Shown here one piece after another: positions 48,609 through 57,257 of a DNA stretch of 64,000 nucleotides. The DNA lies in NCBI GenBank assembly GCA_963749905.1, contig CAVVOF010000003.1, positions 1 to 64,000 of the forward strand, read 5' to 3'. The notes beneath the pieces are model-generated. The model saw only the letters and a list, made by a program, of their open reading frames with translations. It did not search any database and had not been told where the DNA came from. This stretch comes from UBA10649 sp963749905. GTDB taxonomy: Bacteria; Actinomycetota; Actinomycetes; S36-B12. The stretch's first letter is position 1. Every line of letters starts with the position of its first letter. The translations under genes and the position numbers were made by a program.

Positions 48609-49907
48609 ATGCTCCCTTATGGAACGATGATAACCAGCAGGCTGCAAAATATGCGGGTCACCCTGAACAGGGAGGGTCCGAGAAAATATGGTAAGTCGAG
48701 CTATCCTGTCCGCTATGGTCAGTATTCCGAGGTGGAATATGACGCGTTCCGTTTTCAGTTCAATCTCAACGGCGAAGTAAAATATATTGCCGGAACCAGC
48801 CCGGAGTGGCCCCATCCCGCCGAATGGCTTAAACGGACGCTTGGCAATGACTGGGTATATTATTCCACCGGCAGCTATTACAGCGGGGTTGTTGATCTGT
48901 TCGGCGAATATTACCTGCCCTGCCCCGCCTATCCAACCAACACCCTTTTCAGGGAAGATCCTTTTGCCCGGCCGGGCGTTGCCTCGGCATTCCAGAGATT
49001 GGAAGAGCTCGAATCCCTGCTTGGGTCAATTTCACAAAGACCTCCTGACAGGGAACAACGGGAGATTAAAGATTTTCTGGCCTCTGTTGCAGGCAGCACT
49101 CAAGACCATTTGCGCCAAAGGGCTGACAGGCTTCACCGGATACTGAAGGCAAAAGTCAGTGTGCTGCCCCCTGACTGCAGGCATGTGGACTATGATGTCA
49201 TACCGGTTATGATGTCAGAAGGCTGCCTGTACAACTGTTCTTTCTGCGAGGTGAAGTCCGGGATGGACCTGGTAAGCAGAAGCAGGGGTGAAATACGAGA
49301 ACAGCTCCAGGCGCTGCAGGAATTATTCGGGCCGGACCTGCATAATTACAACAGCATCTACCTTGGCCAGCATGATGCACTCGGGGCGGGTGCAGATGAT
49401 ATTCTGTATGCTGCGGAGCAGGCATATGAAATATTTTCCATTGGAAAGTCATTTATGCTGGAGCCGCGACTTTTTCTCTTTGGCAGCCCGGATTCTTTTC
49501 TGCAAAAGGAGAATAGCTTCTGGACGAACCTGGACCATCTTCCTTTTTATACATACGTGAACATTGGGCTGGAATCTTTTGATAATGAAACCCTTGAATT
49601 TCTGAAAAAGCCGGTACATGCTGCGGAAACGCTTAAGGCTTTCAATCACATGCTCAACATAAACAGAAGGTTCCAGCATGTTGAAATTACCGCTAATTTT
49701 GTTCTGGGGGAGGGTTTCCCTGCCGGGCATGTCCCTTCCCTGATTAAACATGCCGGGGAAACGCTAAAGCAAACTGCAGGCAAGGGATGCATTTATATAT
49801 CTCCTCTCAGGGGCAGTAAAAACAGAAGAGAGATGCTCGATACGTTCAGGGAGATCAAACAAAAAAACCGCATTGAGACGCTGCTTTATCTTATTCAAAG
49901 GTTATGA
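48609..49907 (+). CDS. Radical SAM protein upstream of rtcA
   Basis: About 432 residues; ATG 48609 chosen, with ATG 48627 as an alternative and a TTG at 48555 at the open end. The iron-sulfur motif is MSEGCLYNCSFCEVKSGMD, spaced CxxxCxxC. Further family-like segments are YLGQHDALGAGADDIL, YVNIGLESFDNETLEFL and ITANFVLGEGFP, matching the SAM- and substrate-binding barrel. The N-terminal 200 residues are not recognised. Stop overlaps the ATG of rtcA (ATGATAA), so the two are co-translated. Substrate unknown. Confidence 0.8.
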   Translation: MLPYGTMITSRLQNMRVTLNREGPRKYGKSSYPVRYGQYSEVEYDAFRFQFNLNGEVKYIAGTSPEWPHPAEWLKRTLGNDWVYYSTGSYYSGVVDLFGEYYLPCPAYPTNTLFREDPFARPGVASAFQRLEELESLLGSISQRPPDREQREIKDFLASVAGSTQDHLRQRADRLHRILKAKVSVLPPDCRHVDYDVIPVMMSEGCLYNCSFCEVKSGMDLVSRSRGEIREQLQALQELFGPDLHNYNSIYLGQHDALGAGADDILYAAEQAYEIFSIGKSFMLEPRLFLFGSPDSFLQKENSFWTNLDHLPFYTYVNIGLESFDNETLEFLKKPVHAAETLKAFNHMLNINRRFQHVEITANFVLGEGFPAGHVPSLIKHAGETLKQTAGKGCIYISPLRGSKNRREMLDTFREIKQKNRIETLLYLIQRL

Positions 49908-50965
49908 TAAAAAGCGCTATGCCTGTGCCTATTCATATTGACGGCAGCCTTGGTGAGGGCGGAGGACAGATACTGCGCACCGCCCTGGCCCTTGCCGCAC
50001 TGCTTCGCCAGCCGGTTGAGATTGATAAGATCAGGGCCAACCGGACCCAGCCGGGGCTGAAGACACAGCACCTGGCAGGAGTGCTGGCCCTGGCCGATAT
50101 TACGGCTGCAGAGGTAAAAGGCGCTCACAAGCATTCCACCAGCCTTTCCTTTCTGCCACGTACCATAAAAGGCGGGAAGTATCGCTTCGACATTTCCACG
50201 GCCGGTGCGGCCTGTATGCTTTTCAGCGCGGTGCTGCCGCCCCTGCTGTTTGCAGCGCAAACTTCTGAAATTACCATTACCGGTGGGACACATGTGCCGT
50301 TCAGCCCGCCTTTTCACTACCTTGCTGATATTTTTCTGCCCGCCTTGCGAAAGATGGGCGCAGAGGTGGAGCTTAAGCTGGTGCGCTGGGGGTTTTATCC
50401 GAAAGGCGGCGGGGAGATCCGGGCGAATATAAAGCCCTGCCGGAAGCTGCGCATGGTTCAGCTGCAAAGGCGGGGAGTATTAAAGGAGCTGAAGCTTTCT
50501 GCGTACAGCGCCAATCTTCCTGATCATATAGCGCATCGGGAGATAGGCCATGTGAAAAAAAGTCTGGAAGCATACAGTGAAAATCTGCGTACGCACCCAG
50601 CCGCATGCCATGCGCTCAGTCCCGGCAATTTTATCTTCCTGGAGGCGGATTATGAACATGTGAATGCAGGTTTCAGCGGTTTGGGCAAACGGGGCAGGCC
50701 CGCAGAAGAAGTAGCTGATGAAGTGTGCCGGGCTTTCAGGGATTTTGACGGGACGGGGGCCACACTGGACAGTCACCTGGCAGATCAGCTTATCCTTTAC
50801 ATGGCCATGGCACATGGAGATTCTTTTTTCACAACAGATAAGGTAACGAGCCATTTAACGACAAACGTTGACATAGTAAGGAGGTTTCTTCCTGTCAGTG
50901 TCAAGGTTGACAGCGCCAGCGGAAAAGCGCAGGTGACAGGCGCCGGGCTGACTCCGGAACAGTGA
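49904..50965 (+). CDS. rtcA: RNA 3'-terminal phosphate cyclase
   Basis: 353 residues. IDGSLGEGGGQILRTALALA and RANRTQPGLKTQHLAGVLAL at the N-terminus, GGTHVPFSPPFHYL in the middle, RGRPAEEVADEV, and the catalytic segment LDSHLADQLILYMAMAHGD whose His takes AMP. Converts RNA 3'-phosphate to 2',3'-cyclic phosphate with ATP. Usually found with rtcB and the sigma-54 activator rtcR; neither is here. Instead it is coupled to a radical SAM gene. Confidence 0.93.
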   Translation: MIKSAMPVPIHIDGSLGEGGGQILRTALALAALLRQPVEIDKIRANRTQPGLKTQHLAGVLALADITAAEVKGAHKHSTSLSFLPRTIKGGKYRFDISTAGAACMLFSAVLPPLLFAAQTSEITITGGTHVPFSPPFHYLADIFLPALRKMGAEVELKLVRWGFYPKGGGEIRANIKPCRKLRMVQLQRRGVLKELKLSAYSANLPDHIAHREIGHVKKSLEAYSENLRTHPAACHALSPGNFIFLEADYEHVNAGFSGLGKRGRPAEEVADEVCRAFRDFDGTGATLDSHLADQLILYMAMAHGDSFFTTDKVTSHLTTNVDIVRRFLPVSVKVDSASGKAQVTGAGLTPEQ

Positions 50966-51040
50966 TGGTGACGCGGACCCCCGGAGAGCGAAAAGCGGAA
51001 TTTTTGAAATAATAAGAACACTAAAAAAAGAGGGCAAACC

Positions 51041-51583
51041 ATGAAAAGAATAAGCCAGTATTTTCTGCAGGGACTACTCTTCCTCGTACCCCTGTTTGTT
51101 ACCGTTTATGTCATTTACTGGGTATTTCTCAGAATTGACGGGGTGCTTAATCTTCCCGTTCCCGGCTTGGGTTTTATCGTCACCATTGGTATTGTCATAC
51201 TGGTTGGCTTTGTGGCATCTAATTTTTTAACACGCAACATAGTTCATCTGGTTGATAGGATATTTGCCCGGCTGCCGTTGGTCAAAATGATCTACACATC
51301 CATCAGGGACCTGGTCAATGCCTTTGTCGGAGACAAGAAAAGTTTTAACCGGCCTGTTCAGGTTGTTATTAACCGGGAGAGTAATATACGGGTTATCGGT
51401 TTTGCGACCCGTGAGAGTCTTGATTCCATCGGCATCCGTGACAGCGTCGCGGTCTATCTTCCCCAAGCCTATAATTTTGCAGGCAACCTCATTATTGTCA
51501 ACAGGGACCGGGTGGTTCCCCTGCCTGGAGATCCGGGCGACGTGATGAAGTTTATTATTTCCGGAGGAGTATCTTCCCGATAA
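51041..51583 (+). CDS. DUF502 membrane protein
   Basis: 180 residues. Two helices (FLQGLLFLVPLFVTVYVIYW and FIVTIGIVILVGFVASNFLT) then a soluble domain with IYTSIRDLVNAFVGDKKSFN and VPLPGDPGDVMKFIISGG, all DUF502 hallmarks. ATG 51041 preceded by agagggc. Function unknown in the family. Follows rtcA by 75 bases and may be in the same transcript. Confidence 0.88.
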   Translation: MKRISQYFLQGLLFLVPLFVTVYVIYWVFLRIDGVLNLPVPGLGFIVTIGIVILVGFVASNFLTRNIVHLVDRIFARLPLVKMIYTSIRDLVNAFVGDKKSFNRPVQVVINRESNIRVIGFATRESLDSIGIRDSVAVYLPQAYNFAGNLIIVNRDRVVPLPGDPGDVMKFIISGGVSSR

Positions 51584-51770
51584 AACAGGAGGGATGCACC
51601 ACTTCAGATTATATCCGTTATTTCTGCAAACGATGTTTACAGAAAAGACAATATCACCACTATTACAAGCTGACTCAGGGGTGCTTGGTGCTGCCGGCAC
51701 TAAAGATAAGTTCCCTGTTTCTCAGGCGGTTGTTTCAGGGAATGCTTTTGTTAAAGCCGAATCCTCAAAG

Positions 51771-51786
51771 TGGTATGTTATTTGCT
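51771..51786 (+). promoter_or_regulatory. Possible sigma-54 promoter
   Basis: TGGTATGTTATTTGCT has the -12 TTGCT exactly and -24 TGGTATG with one mismatch to TGGCAYR; GG and GC are ten bases apart. It points to the DUF4382 gene about 380 bases downstream, so the leader would be long. Weaker than the three minus-strand sites of region C. Confidence 0.4.
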
Positions 51787-51968
51787 TTTGGACTCTTTAT
51801 GAAAAGCAGGGAACAGTCTGTTGGCTGCGTCTGAATTGTGACGCACAATTATGTTTTTTTCAGTACCGGCGAAAATTTCCTATAAAGAACACTAAACTAG
51901 TACCAAGGTACAATAGATTTTAGCGGTTAAATAGTTTTAACTCATTCATACGTGCAAAGTGATTATAG

Positions 51969-52053
51969 ACCTGTGAGCGAAAGGCCGTGAAACAGAGCCG
52001 GAGAACACAGGTATGATAGCTGCAGACAAGGCATCATTTTTTGCAGGCTATCA
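51969..52053 (+). ncRNA. Structured leader upstream of the DUF4382 gene
   Basis: Two adjacent stems: ACCTGTG (51969) pairs with CACAGGT (52006) and encloses a short inner GGC/GCC pair with A-rich loops; TGATAGCTGCA (52014) pairs with TGCAGGCTATCA (52042) with one bulge. About 110 bases before the start codon. Could be a cis-regulatory RNA. It does not match the c-di-GMP-I core that I know, and I cannot assign a class. Confidence 0.4.
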
Positions 52054-52164
52054 GAAGAGCAATTTCAACAAAAATGCAGGGCATCACCAGGTTTTAAACA
52101 GGCGCAATGTATTGCTATGTATAGCTGGTAATGTACAGGTTAATGTTCAGGGAGGACGGAAAAA

Positions 52165-53830
52165 ATGAAAAAACTGGTGAACAGGTTAACTGGTGTTTCA
52201 GCTTTGTTTTTAATGCTCATAGCCCTTGTCTCCTGCAGCGGGGGCGGATCCGGTACGGATGGAAGTGCAGGAATCGGGACAAAAGGCCTTTTAAGCATAG
52301 GCCTGACAGATGGCCCTCCGCCAAAGAATACGTATGATGCTGTCTACGTGACTATTAAAGAGATTTCGGTAAAACATAAAGATAAAGCAGGGTGGGACAC
52401 ACTGACCGGACCTGACCTGAATTTGCCCAAAACCTTTAACCTTCTGGACCTGGTTAACGGTGTCATAGCTGACTTGGGAGCTGTTGAACTTGAAGCCGGC
52501 CATTATAACCAGATGCGGCTTTTACTGGGATCAGAGCCGGATGGTGACAAAAATGTCGTGGGGGATGATCACGAATATGCGAATTATTTGATTCTTGAGG
52601 GAGAAGAAGAACAAATCCCACTCAAAGTGCCCAGCGGTTATCAGACGGGCATCAAGCTTGTGAATGGGTTTGATATTGAACACAAGGGCTCTACCGAGCT
52701 GGTCCTGGATTTTGATGCAAACAAATCCATTGTAAAGGCAGGAAAGAGCGGCAAGTGGCTCCTGAAGCCGACCATCAAGGTCATCGAATCAGTAACCTAT
52801 TCCGTAGAAGGCTTTGTAGAGGATAATGAAGATACTCGTCTGCAAGAAGCAGATGTCAATGCCCAGATATATGATTCTGCAGCACCGGATCCAAAGGATG
52901 AGGTTACAGTAGCGGCAAGTGCTAAAAGCAATGATAATGGCTACTACTTCATGTACCTGTCACTCTATCAGGAAAAGTATAATATTGTAGCAACCAGGGA
53001 TGGGTTTCTGCCGGCATGTAAGGTGCTGGATTCAGACGGGCTAATAGCGGGTTACATCAGGGACTTTAACTTGACCCCAGCAGGTGCAACCGGAACGTTT
53101 ACCGGTTCCGTAAGAGGCCTGGGTTCACCTGATGATACGGCGCTTTTCAGCATAAGACAGGAGGATGGTTCCTGCGGTATGATTGAAGTGGCGTCTCGCA
53201 GCGTAGTGAATACAACAGCAGAACCAGCGGATTATTTCGAACCAATCACCCTGCCTGTTGGAACATACGAGGTGGTTGTATCCGCAGAAGGAGAAGTAAC
53301 CCAGGTTTGGAGTATCGAAGTTGCTGCCGATACTGAAAAAGTGCTTGATGTGTTTTATCCCTCAACCTCTGTAGCAGGGACAGTGGATGACAGCACGGAG
53401 TCCATTACCAGGCGCAGTGATCAGTGCCTATGAGGCTGGTGAGGATTTGGTTACAACAGTTAACGAGGCTGCCAGTGGTACAGATGGCTATTTCTTCATG
53501 TACCTGCCAACCAATCAAAATTCATTCAATATTCTTGCAACCCTTGAGGGTTTTGTGCCTCAGTGCCAGGTTCTTACTGACCCTGCCCCAGATATTGACC
53601 CGGCAACAGCAGCTAATGCCATTGATTTTACCTTAATTCCTGTGGGTGATACAGGGACGATAATGGGTTCTGTCTCTGGCCTTACAACTGCTGGATCAGC
53701 GTTTTTCAGTATCCGGCAGGACCTTAGCCCATGCGGCAAGCTTGAGGTTGTTTCATTCAGCGTAGACGAGGGTGAAAGCTCCGAGCTTTTTACCTTGCCC
53801 GCCGGAACATATGAAGTCGTTGTGTCTGCA
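52165..53830 (+). pseudogene. DUF4382 lipoprotein with tandem domains, frameshifted and truncated
   Basis: ATG 52165 follows gggaggacgg. Lipobox VSC near Cys25, then Gly/Ser linker and a DUF4382 domain (GLLSIGLTDGPPPKNTYDAV, TFNLLDLVNGVIADLGAVEL). After residue 210 come two tandem units of about 190 residues, each a carboxypeptidase-regulatory-like domain (YFFMYLPTNQNSFNILATLE type) plus a second beta domain with FSIRQ and LPxGTYEVVVSA. A break near 53395 shifts frame between the two units. The sequence ends at 53830 where region D begins, at the same strand (VVVSA) where the first unit reads on to EGEV. Surface protein, function unknown. Confidence 0.78.
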
Positions 53831-53834
53831 GGTC
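53827..53834. other. Junction C/D
   Basis: AT-balanced DUF4382 sequence ending in EVVVSA turns into GC-rich actinobacterial coding DNA from VDDGLATGSTAAAA, the core of a phosphoribosyltransferase PRPP site whose N-terminus is missing. The DUF4382 frame continues only as Arg/Gly-rich nonsense. Base composition rises sharply at this point and stays high to the end. Confidence 0.88.
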
Positions 53835-54755
53835 GACGACGGCCTGGCGACCGGCTCCACCGCTGCCGCCGCCGTCCGCGTGGCGCGGCACATGGGCGCC
53901 GCGCACGTCACCGTGGCGGTGCCCGTCGGTTCGGTGCAGGCCGTCGAATGGCTGCGGGGCATGGCCGACGACGTCGTCTGCCTCGAGACCCCCGAGCCCT
54001 TCTACGCGGTGGGGCAGCACTACCGGGACTTCGACCAGGTGCCCGACGCCGACGTGATCCGGATCCTGCGCGAGCATCCGCGTCGCAATCACTGCGGCCG
54101 GGAGCTCACCGATGCGGTCGACGAGGAGGTGCTGATCACCTTCAACGGGCATCGGCTGCCCGGGCATCTCGCCATCCCCGAGAATGCCCACGGGGTCGTG
54201 CTGTTCGCGCACGGCAGCGGCAGCAGCCGGCTCAGCCCGCGCAACGTCTCGGTGGCCAAGCAGTTGCAGGTGGCCGGGATCGGCACCCTGCTCTTCGACC
54301 TGCTCACCTCCAAGGAGTCGGACAACCGGCAGAACGTCTTCGACATCGAGCTGCTGGCCGACCGGCTCCTGCATGCGACGGCCTGGCTGCAGCAGTGCGC
54401 CGAGGCGGCCGGCCTGGCGACGGGGTACTTCGGTGCGTCCACCGGTGCAGCGGCCGCCCTGGTGGCGGCGGCGCAGGAGCCGGATGCCATCGCCGCGGTG
54501 GTCTCGCGCGGCGGGCGCCCCGACCTTGCCGGGCCGTGGCTGGAGAAGGTGCAGTCGCCGACCCTGCTGATCGTCGGCGGGCGGGACCACGCGGTCATCA
54601 ACCTGAACCGGCAGGCGCAGCAGCACCTGCACTGCCCCAGCCTGCTCGAGATCGTGCCCGGCGCGACGCACCTGTTCGAGGAGCCCGGCACGCTGGCTCA
54701 GGCCGGACGGCTGGCCCAGTCCTGGTTCCAGCAGTACCTCGGGCCGCGAACCTAG
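53832..54755 (+). CDS. Phosphoribosyltransferase / dienelactone-hydrolase fusion, 5'-truncated
   Basis: Opens at the PRPP-binding motif VDDGLATGSTAAAAVRVARH of type I phosphoribosyltransferases; the preceding part of that domain is lost at the junction. After AVGQHYRDFDQVPDADVIRI and a short linker begins an alpha/beta-hydrolase of DLH type: VVLFAHGSGSSRLSPRN, nucleophile elbow GYFGASTGAAA with Ser, then TLLIVGGRDHAVI (Asp) and PGATHLFEEPGT (His). This fusion is widespread in actinobacteria; its substrate is not known. Confidence 0.82.
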   Translation, partial: VDDGLATGSTAAAAVRVARHMGAAHVTVAVPVGSVQAVEWLRGMADDVVCLETPEPFYAVGQHYRDFDQVPDADVIRILREHPRRNHCGRELTDAVDEEVLITFNGHRLPGHLAIPENAHGVVLFAHGSGSSRLSPRNVSVAKQLQVAGIGTLLFDLLTSKESDNRQNVFDIELLADRLLHATAWLQQCAEAAGLATGYFGASTGAAAALVAAAQEPDAIAAVVSRGGRPDLAGPWLEKVQSPTLLIVGGRDHAVINLNRQAQQHLHCPSLLEIVPGATHLFEEPGTLAQAGRLAQSWFQQYLGPRT

Positions 54756-54762
54756 GCCCGAC

Positions 54763-54828
54763 CCCGTCGAGCGTGGAGCTCAGGCGCGACTCGCCGACGC
54801 GAGTCGCCTGAGCTCCACGCTCGACGGG
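54763..54828. repeat. Long inverted repeat, copy 1
   Basis: Arms of about 30 bases (starting CCCGTCGAGCGTGGAGCT) pair almost perfectly; one arm has an extra CG. Eight bases after the hydrolase stop. A related sequence occurs at 58906-58971, so this is a dispersed element. It may also stop transcription. Confidence 0.75.
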
Positions 54829-54882
54829 TCTACTTGGGCGCGGCTCCGTCACTCTCGCCCCACTAGCCCCTACCGTTAACAC

Positions 54883-55833
54883 GTGCATCGTGCTTCCCCC
54901 ACGTTGCTGTTTCTCGCAACGTGCCTTGCCGGTTCGCTGCTGACGGTCTCCCCCGCGGCGGCGGATGACGACGCGCCCGCAAGCCCGACGCCCCCGCCCG
55001 TGCTGCTCACCCCGTCCCCCGACGCCATCGAGCCGCCGGCCTCGGAGCCCGCCTCGCCCTCGGCCAGCCCGAGCTTCGAACTGGGCGAGCCCAATCCCCT
55101 GGAAACTTCGTCGTCGTCGCCGTTCGCGTCACCCTCGCCCACCCGGGACGACGTGCTGCTCTCCGTCAACGTGGCCATGCCCGCGACGAGCGACGTCACG
55201 GCGAGCACCGCATCCGTCACCCCGCCCCGCAGCCGGCTCCCACTGCGCAAGGGCCACTACGGGCTGAAGGTGGCGACCCTCCAGGACCGGCTCGCGTGGC
55301 TGGGCTACCCCGTTCCGACGAGCGTGCGCGGCGCATTCGGCGTCACCACGCGCGCGGCAGTCAAGTCGTTCCAGGCCAAGAACTGGCTGCCCGTCACCGG
55401 CAAGGTGAACAAGCGCACCTGGCGCACCCTCAAGAGGATCGCCGGGCCCGTCGACGCGCTGCCGCCCGAGTGCACTGACGTGAAGATGTCGCTGTGCATC
55501 GACAAGACCGCCCGCGTCCTCCGCCTCGTGCGGAAGGGCGAGGTCACGCTCACCACGGACGCCCGCTTCGGCCAACGAGGCATGGAGACCGACGAGGGCG
55601 TCTTCGCCGTCAAGGAGAAGTCCTACAACCACACGTCATCCAAGTACGGCTCATGGATGCCCCGGGCCATGTTCTTCAACGGCGATGAGGCCGTCCACTA
55701 CTCCCCCGACTTCGCGTCGGTCGGCTACCTACGGGGCTCGCACGGCTGCGTCGGGCTCCGCGACATGGACATCGCCACCCGGCTCTTCGACAAGGTCCCC
55801 GTCGGCACCCGCGTCGTCGTCTACTGGTCCTGA
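54883..55833 (+). CDS. L,D-transpeptidase with peptidoglycan-binding domain
   Basis: 316 residues from GTG 54883. Signal peptide ending AAADDD, then a Pro/Ser-rich linker, a PG_binding_1 domain (LRKGHYGLKVATLQDRLAWL, GAFGVTTRAAVKSFQAKN), and a YkuD catalytic domain with GYLRGSHGCVGLRDMD (His, Cys and Arg of the SHGCxxxR site). Makes 3-3 cross-links in the wall or anchors proteins. The 3' end overlaps the convergent FTR1 gene by 105 bases. Confidence 0.88.
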   Translation: MHRASPTLLFLATCLAGSLLTVSPAAADDDAPASPTPPPVLLTPSPDAIEPPASEPASPSASPSFELGEPNPLETSSSSPFASPSPTRDDVLLSVNVAMPATSDVTASTASVTPPRSRLPLRKGHYGLKVATLQDRLAWLGYPVPTSVRGAFGVTTRAAVKSFQAKNWLPVTGKVNKRTWRTLKRIAGPVDALPPECTDVKMSLCIDKTARVLRLVRKGEVTLTTDARFGQRGMETDEGVFAVKEKSYNHTSSKYGSWMPRAMFFNGDEAVHYSPDFASVGYLRGSHGCVGLRDMDIATRLFDKVPVGTRVVVYWS

Positions 55834-56682
55834 CCGCTCCGCGGACGCGGATGCGCCGCTCCCCGCCGGCTTCGGCAGATCACGACGCCGGATGACCAGC
55901 GCGAAGGCGATCAGCGTCGGGATGACGTAGGCGAGCCACACGACGACCTCGAGCCAGGTCATCGTCGGCGACAGACTCAGCAGACCGCGCACGAGGGTCG
56001 CGATCACCCCGTCCGCTGGGAAGGTGGCCGACAGGTCGATGGCGACGGCGTCCTCGCCGGGCAGCCAACCCACCTCTTGGAACTCGTGGACGGCGTAGCG
56101 GAGGATGCCGCCGGCGACGAGCACCAGCAGCGCACCTGTCCAGGTGAACAGCGTCGCGAGGTTGAGCCGGACCGCGCCCTGGTACATCAGGACACCCAGC
56201 ACCACCGCCGCGACCAGGCCGAGCAGCGCGCCGATGACGGACGTCGTCCCGTCGCCGGACGCGCTGATGCCCGCGTACAGGAAGATCGCCGTCTCCAAAC
56301 CCTCGCGGATCACCGCGAAGAAGGCGACGGTCGCCACCGCGATGCTGCTCGTGGCCAGTGCCCGGTCGAGCTCGCCGTGCAGGCGCGCCTTGATGTGCCG
56401 GGCGTTGACCGCCATCCAGAAGATCATCCAGGTGATCAGGCCGACGGCGATCACGGACGTGACACCGGCGAACACCTCCGCGGCCGTCTCGCCCAGCTCC
56501 TCGCTGACCAGCATGAGGCCGAGCCCGAGGGCCAGCGACAGCGCGACGGCCACGCCCACGCCCTGCCACAGGCGGCCGAGCGCGTGGCGGTTGTCCGTCC
56601 GGACCAGGTAGGCGACGAGGATCGCAACGATGAGCGCGGCCTCGAGGCCCTCGCGTAGTCCGATGAGGAAACTGCTGAGCAT
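55729..56682 (-). CDS. FTR1-family high-affinity iron permease
   Basis: 317 residues, seven expected helices. Iron-path motifs REGLEAALIVAIL near residue 9 and REGLETAIFLYAG in helix 4, both the conserved REGLE. ATG 56682 follows cctgaagga-type site. A DtxR/IdeR-like box lies just upstream, so iron repression is likely. The last 40 residues (SGASASAERSGPVDDDAG...) are acidic and lie antisense to the end of the L,D-transpeptidase gene; no earlier stop exists in frame. Confidence 0.88.
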   Translation of the reverse strand: MLSSFLIGLREGLEAALIVAILVAYLVRTDNRHALGRLWQGVGVAVALSLALGLGLMLVSEELGETAAEVFAGVTSVIAVGLITWMIFWMAVNARHIKARLHGELDRALATSSIAVATVAFFAVIREGLETAIFLYAGISASGDGTTSVIGALLGLVAAVVLGVLMYQGAVRLNLATLFTWTGALLVLVAGGILRYAVHEFQEVGWLPGEDAVAIDLSATFPADGVIATLVRGLLSLSPTMTWLEVVVWLAYVIPTLIAFALVIRRRDLPKPAGSGASASAERSGPVDDDAGADGDLVEEPGGDVHVAEPDAAVRAP

Positions 56683-56702
56683 GTGGGTCCTTCAGGTCAG
56701 GA

Positions 56703-56733
56703 TTAGGGCTACCTAACTAAGGGTAGCCTAACT
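56703..56733 (-). promoter_or_regulatory. DtxR/IdeR-type iron box
   Basis: Overlapping TTAGGGCTACCTAACTAA and GGGTAGCCTAACT on the plus strand resemble two partly overlapping copies of the TTAGGTTAGSCTAACCTAA box. It lies 21 bases before the FTR1 ATG and between divergent genes. Confidence 0.65.
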
Positions 56734-56783
56734 GTCGAGTAATCGGGCCCCATGTTGCGGGCCCAGGCGCGTACCGTGACGCC

Positions 56784-57257
56784 ATGCACAGTGACGCCGC
56801 CACCCCCGCCGAGTACCTCTCCTCCCTGCCGGAGGACCGTCGCCGCCAGATGGCGAAGGTCCGGGCCGTGATCCGCAAGAACCTGCCCAAGGGCTACGTC
56901 GAGTCGATGAACTGGGGAATGATCAGCTACGAGGTGCCGCTGGCCACCTACCCGGACACGTACAACGGCCAGCCGCTCGGCTACGTCGCGCTCGCGTCGC
57001 AGAAGAACCACATGGCCGTGTACCTGATGGGCATCTACGGCAGCGACGACCTGCGCGACTGGTTCGAGAAGGAGTACCGCGCCACCGGGAAGCGCATGGA
57101 CATCGGCAAGTCCTGCGTCCGCTTCAAGAAGGTCGACGACCTGCCGCTCGACCTGGTGGGCGAGGCGGTCGCGGCCGTAAGCGTCGACGAGTTCCTGGCG
57201 ATGTACGACGCCGCGTCGTCGATGCGGAAGTCGAAGCGGAACCGCGCCGCTACGTGA
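56784..57257 (+). CDS. DUF1801-family protein
   Basis: 157 residues. TPAEYLSSLPEDRRRQMAKV, NWGMISYEVPLATYPDTYNG, GYVALASQKNHMAVYLMGIY and GKRMDIGKSCVRFKKVDDLP are the normal blocks of this YdhG/DUF1801 fold. Cytoplasmic; function unknown in the family. Its stop overlaps the GTG of the following methyltransferase gene. Confidence 0.85.
   Translation: MHSDAATPAEYLSSLPEDRRRQMAKVRAVIRKNLPKGYVESMNWGMISYEVPLATYPDTYNGQPLGYVALASQKNHMAVYLMGIYGSDDLRDWFEKEYRATGKRMDIGKSCVRFKKVDDLPLDLVGEAVAAVSVDEFLAMYDAASSMRKSKRNRAAT

Noticed and set aside
51969..52053. c-di-GMP-I (GEMM) riboswitch
   Set aside because: The conserved GGCAAA and CGCAAAGCC segments are absent.
53827..53838. CTGCAGGTCGAC at the junction, as in plasmid polylinkers
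   Set aside because: Only 12 bases, no further vector sequence on either side; both halves are explained by their own genes. Noted because a cloning origin of the join cannot be fully excluded.
53387..54811. One 474-residue protein from DUF4382 repeat into Arg-rich sequence
   Set aside because: After 53830 the frame is a shadow of the phosphoribosyltransferase-hydrolase gene.
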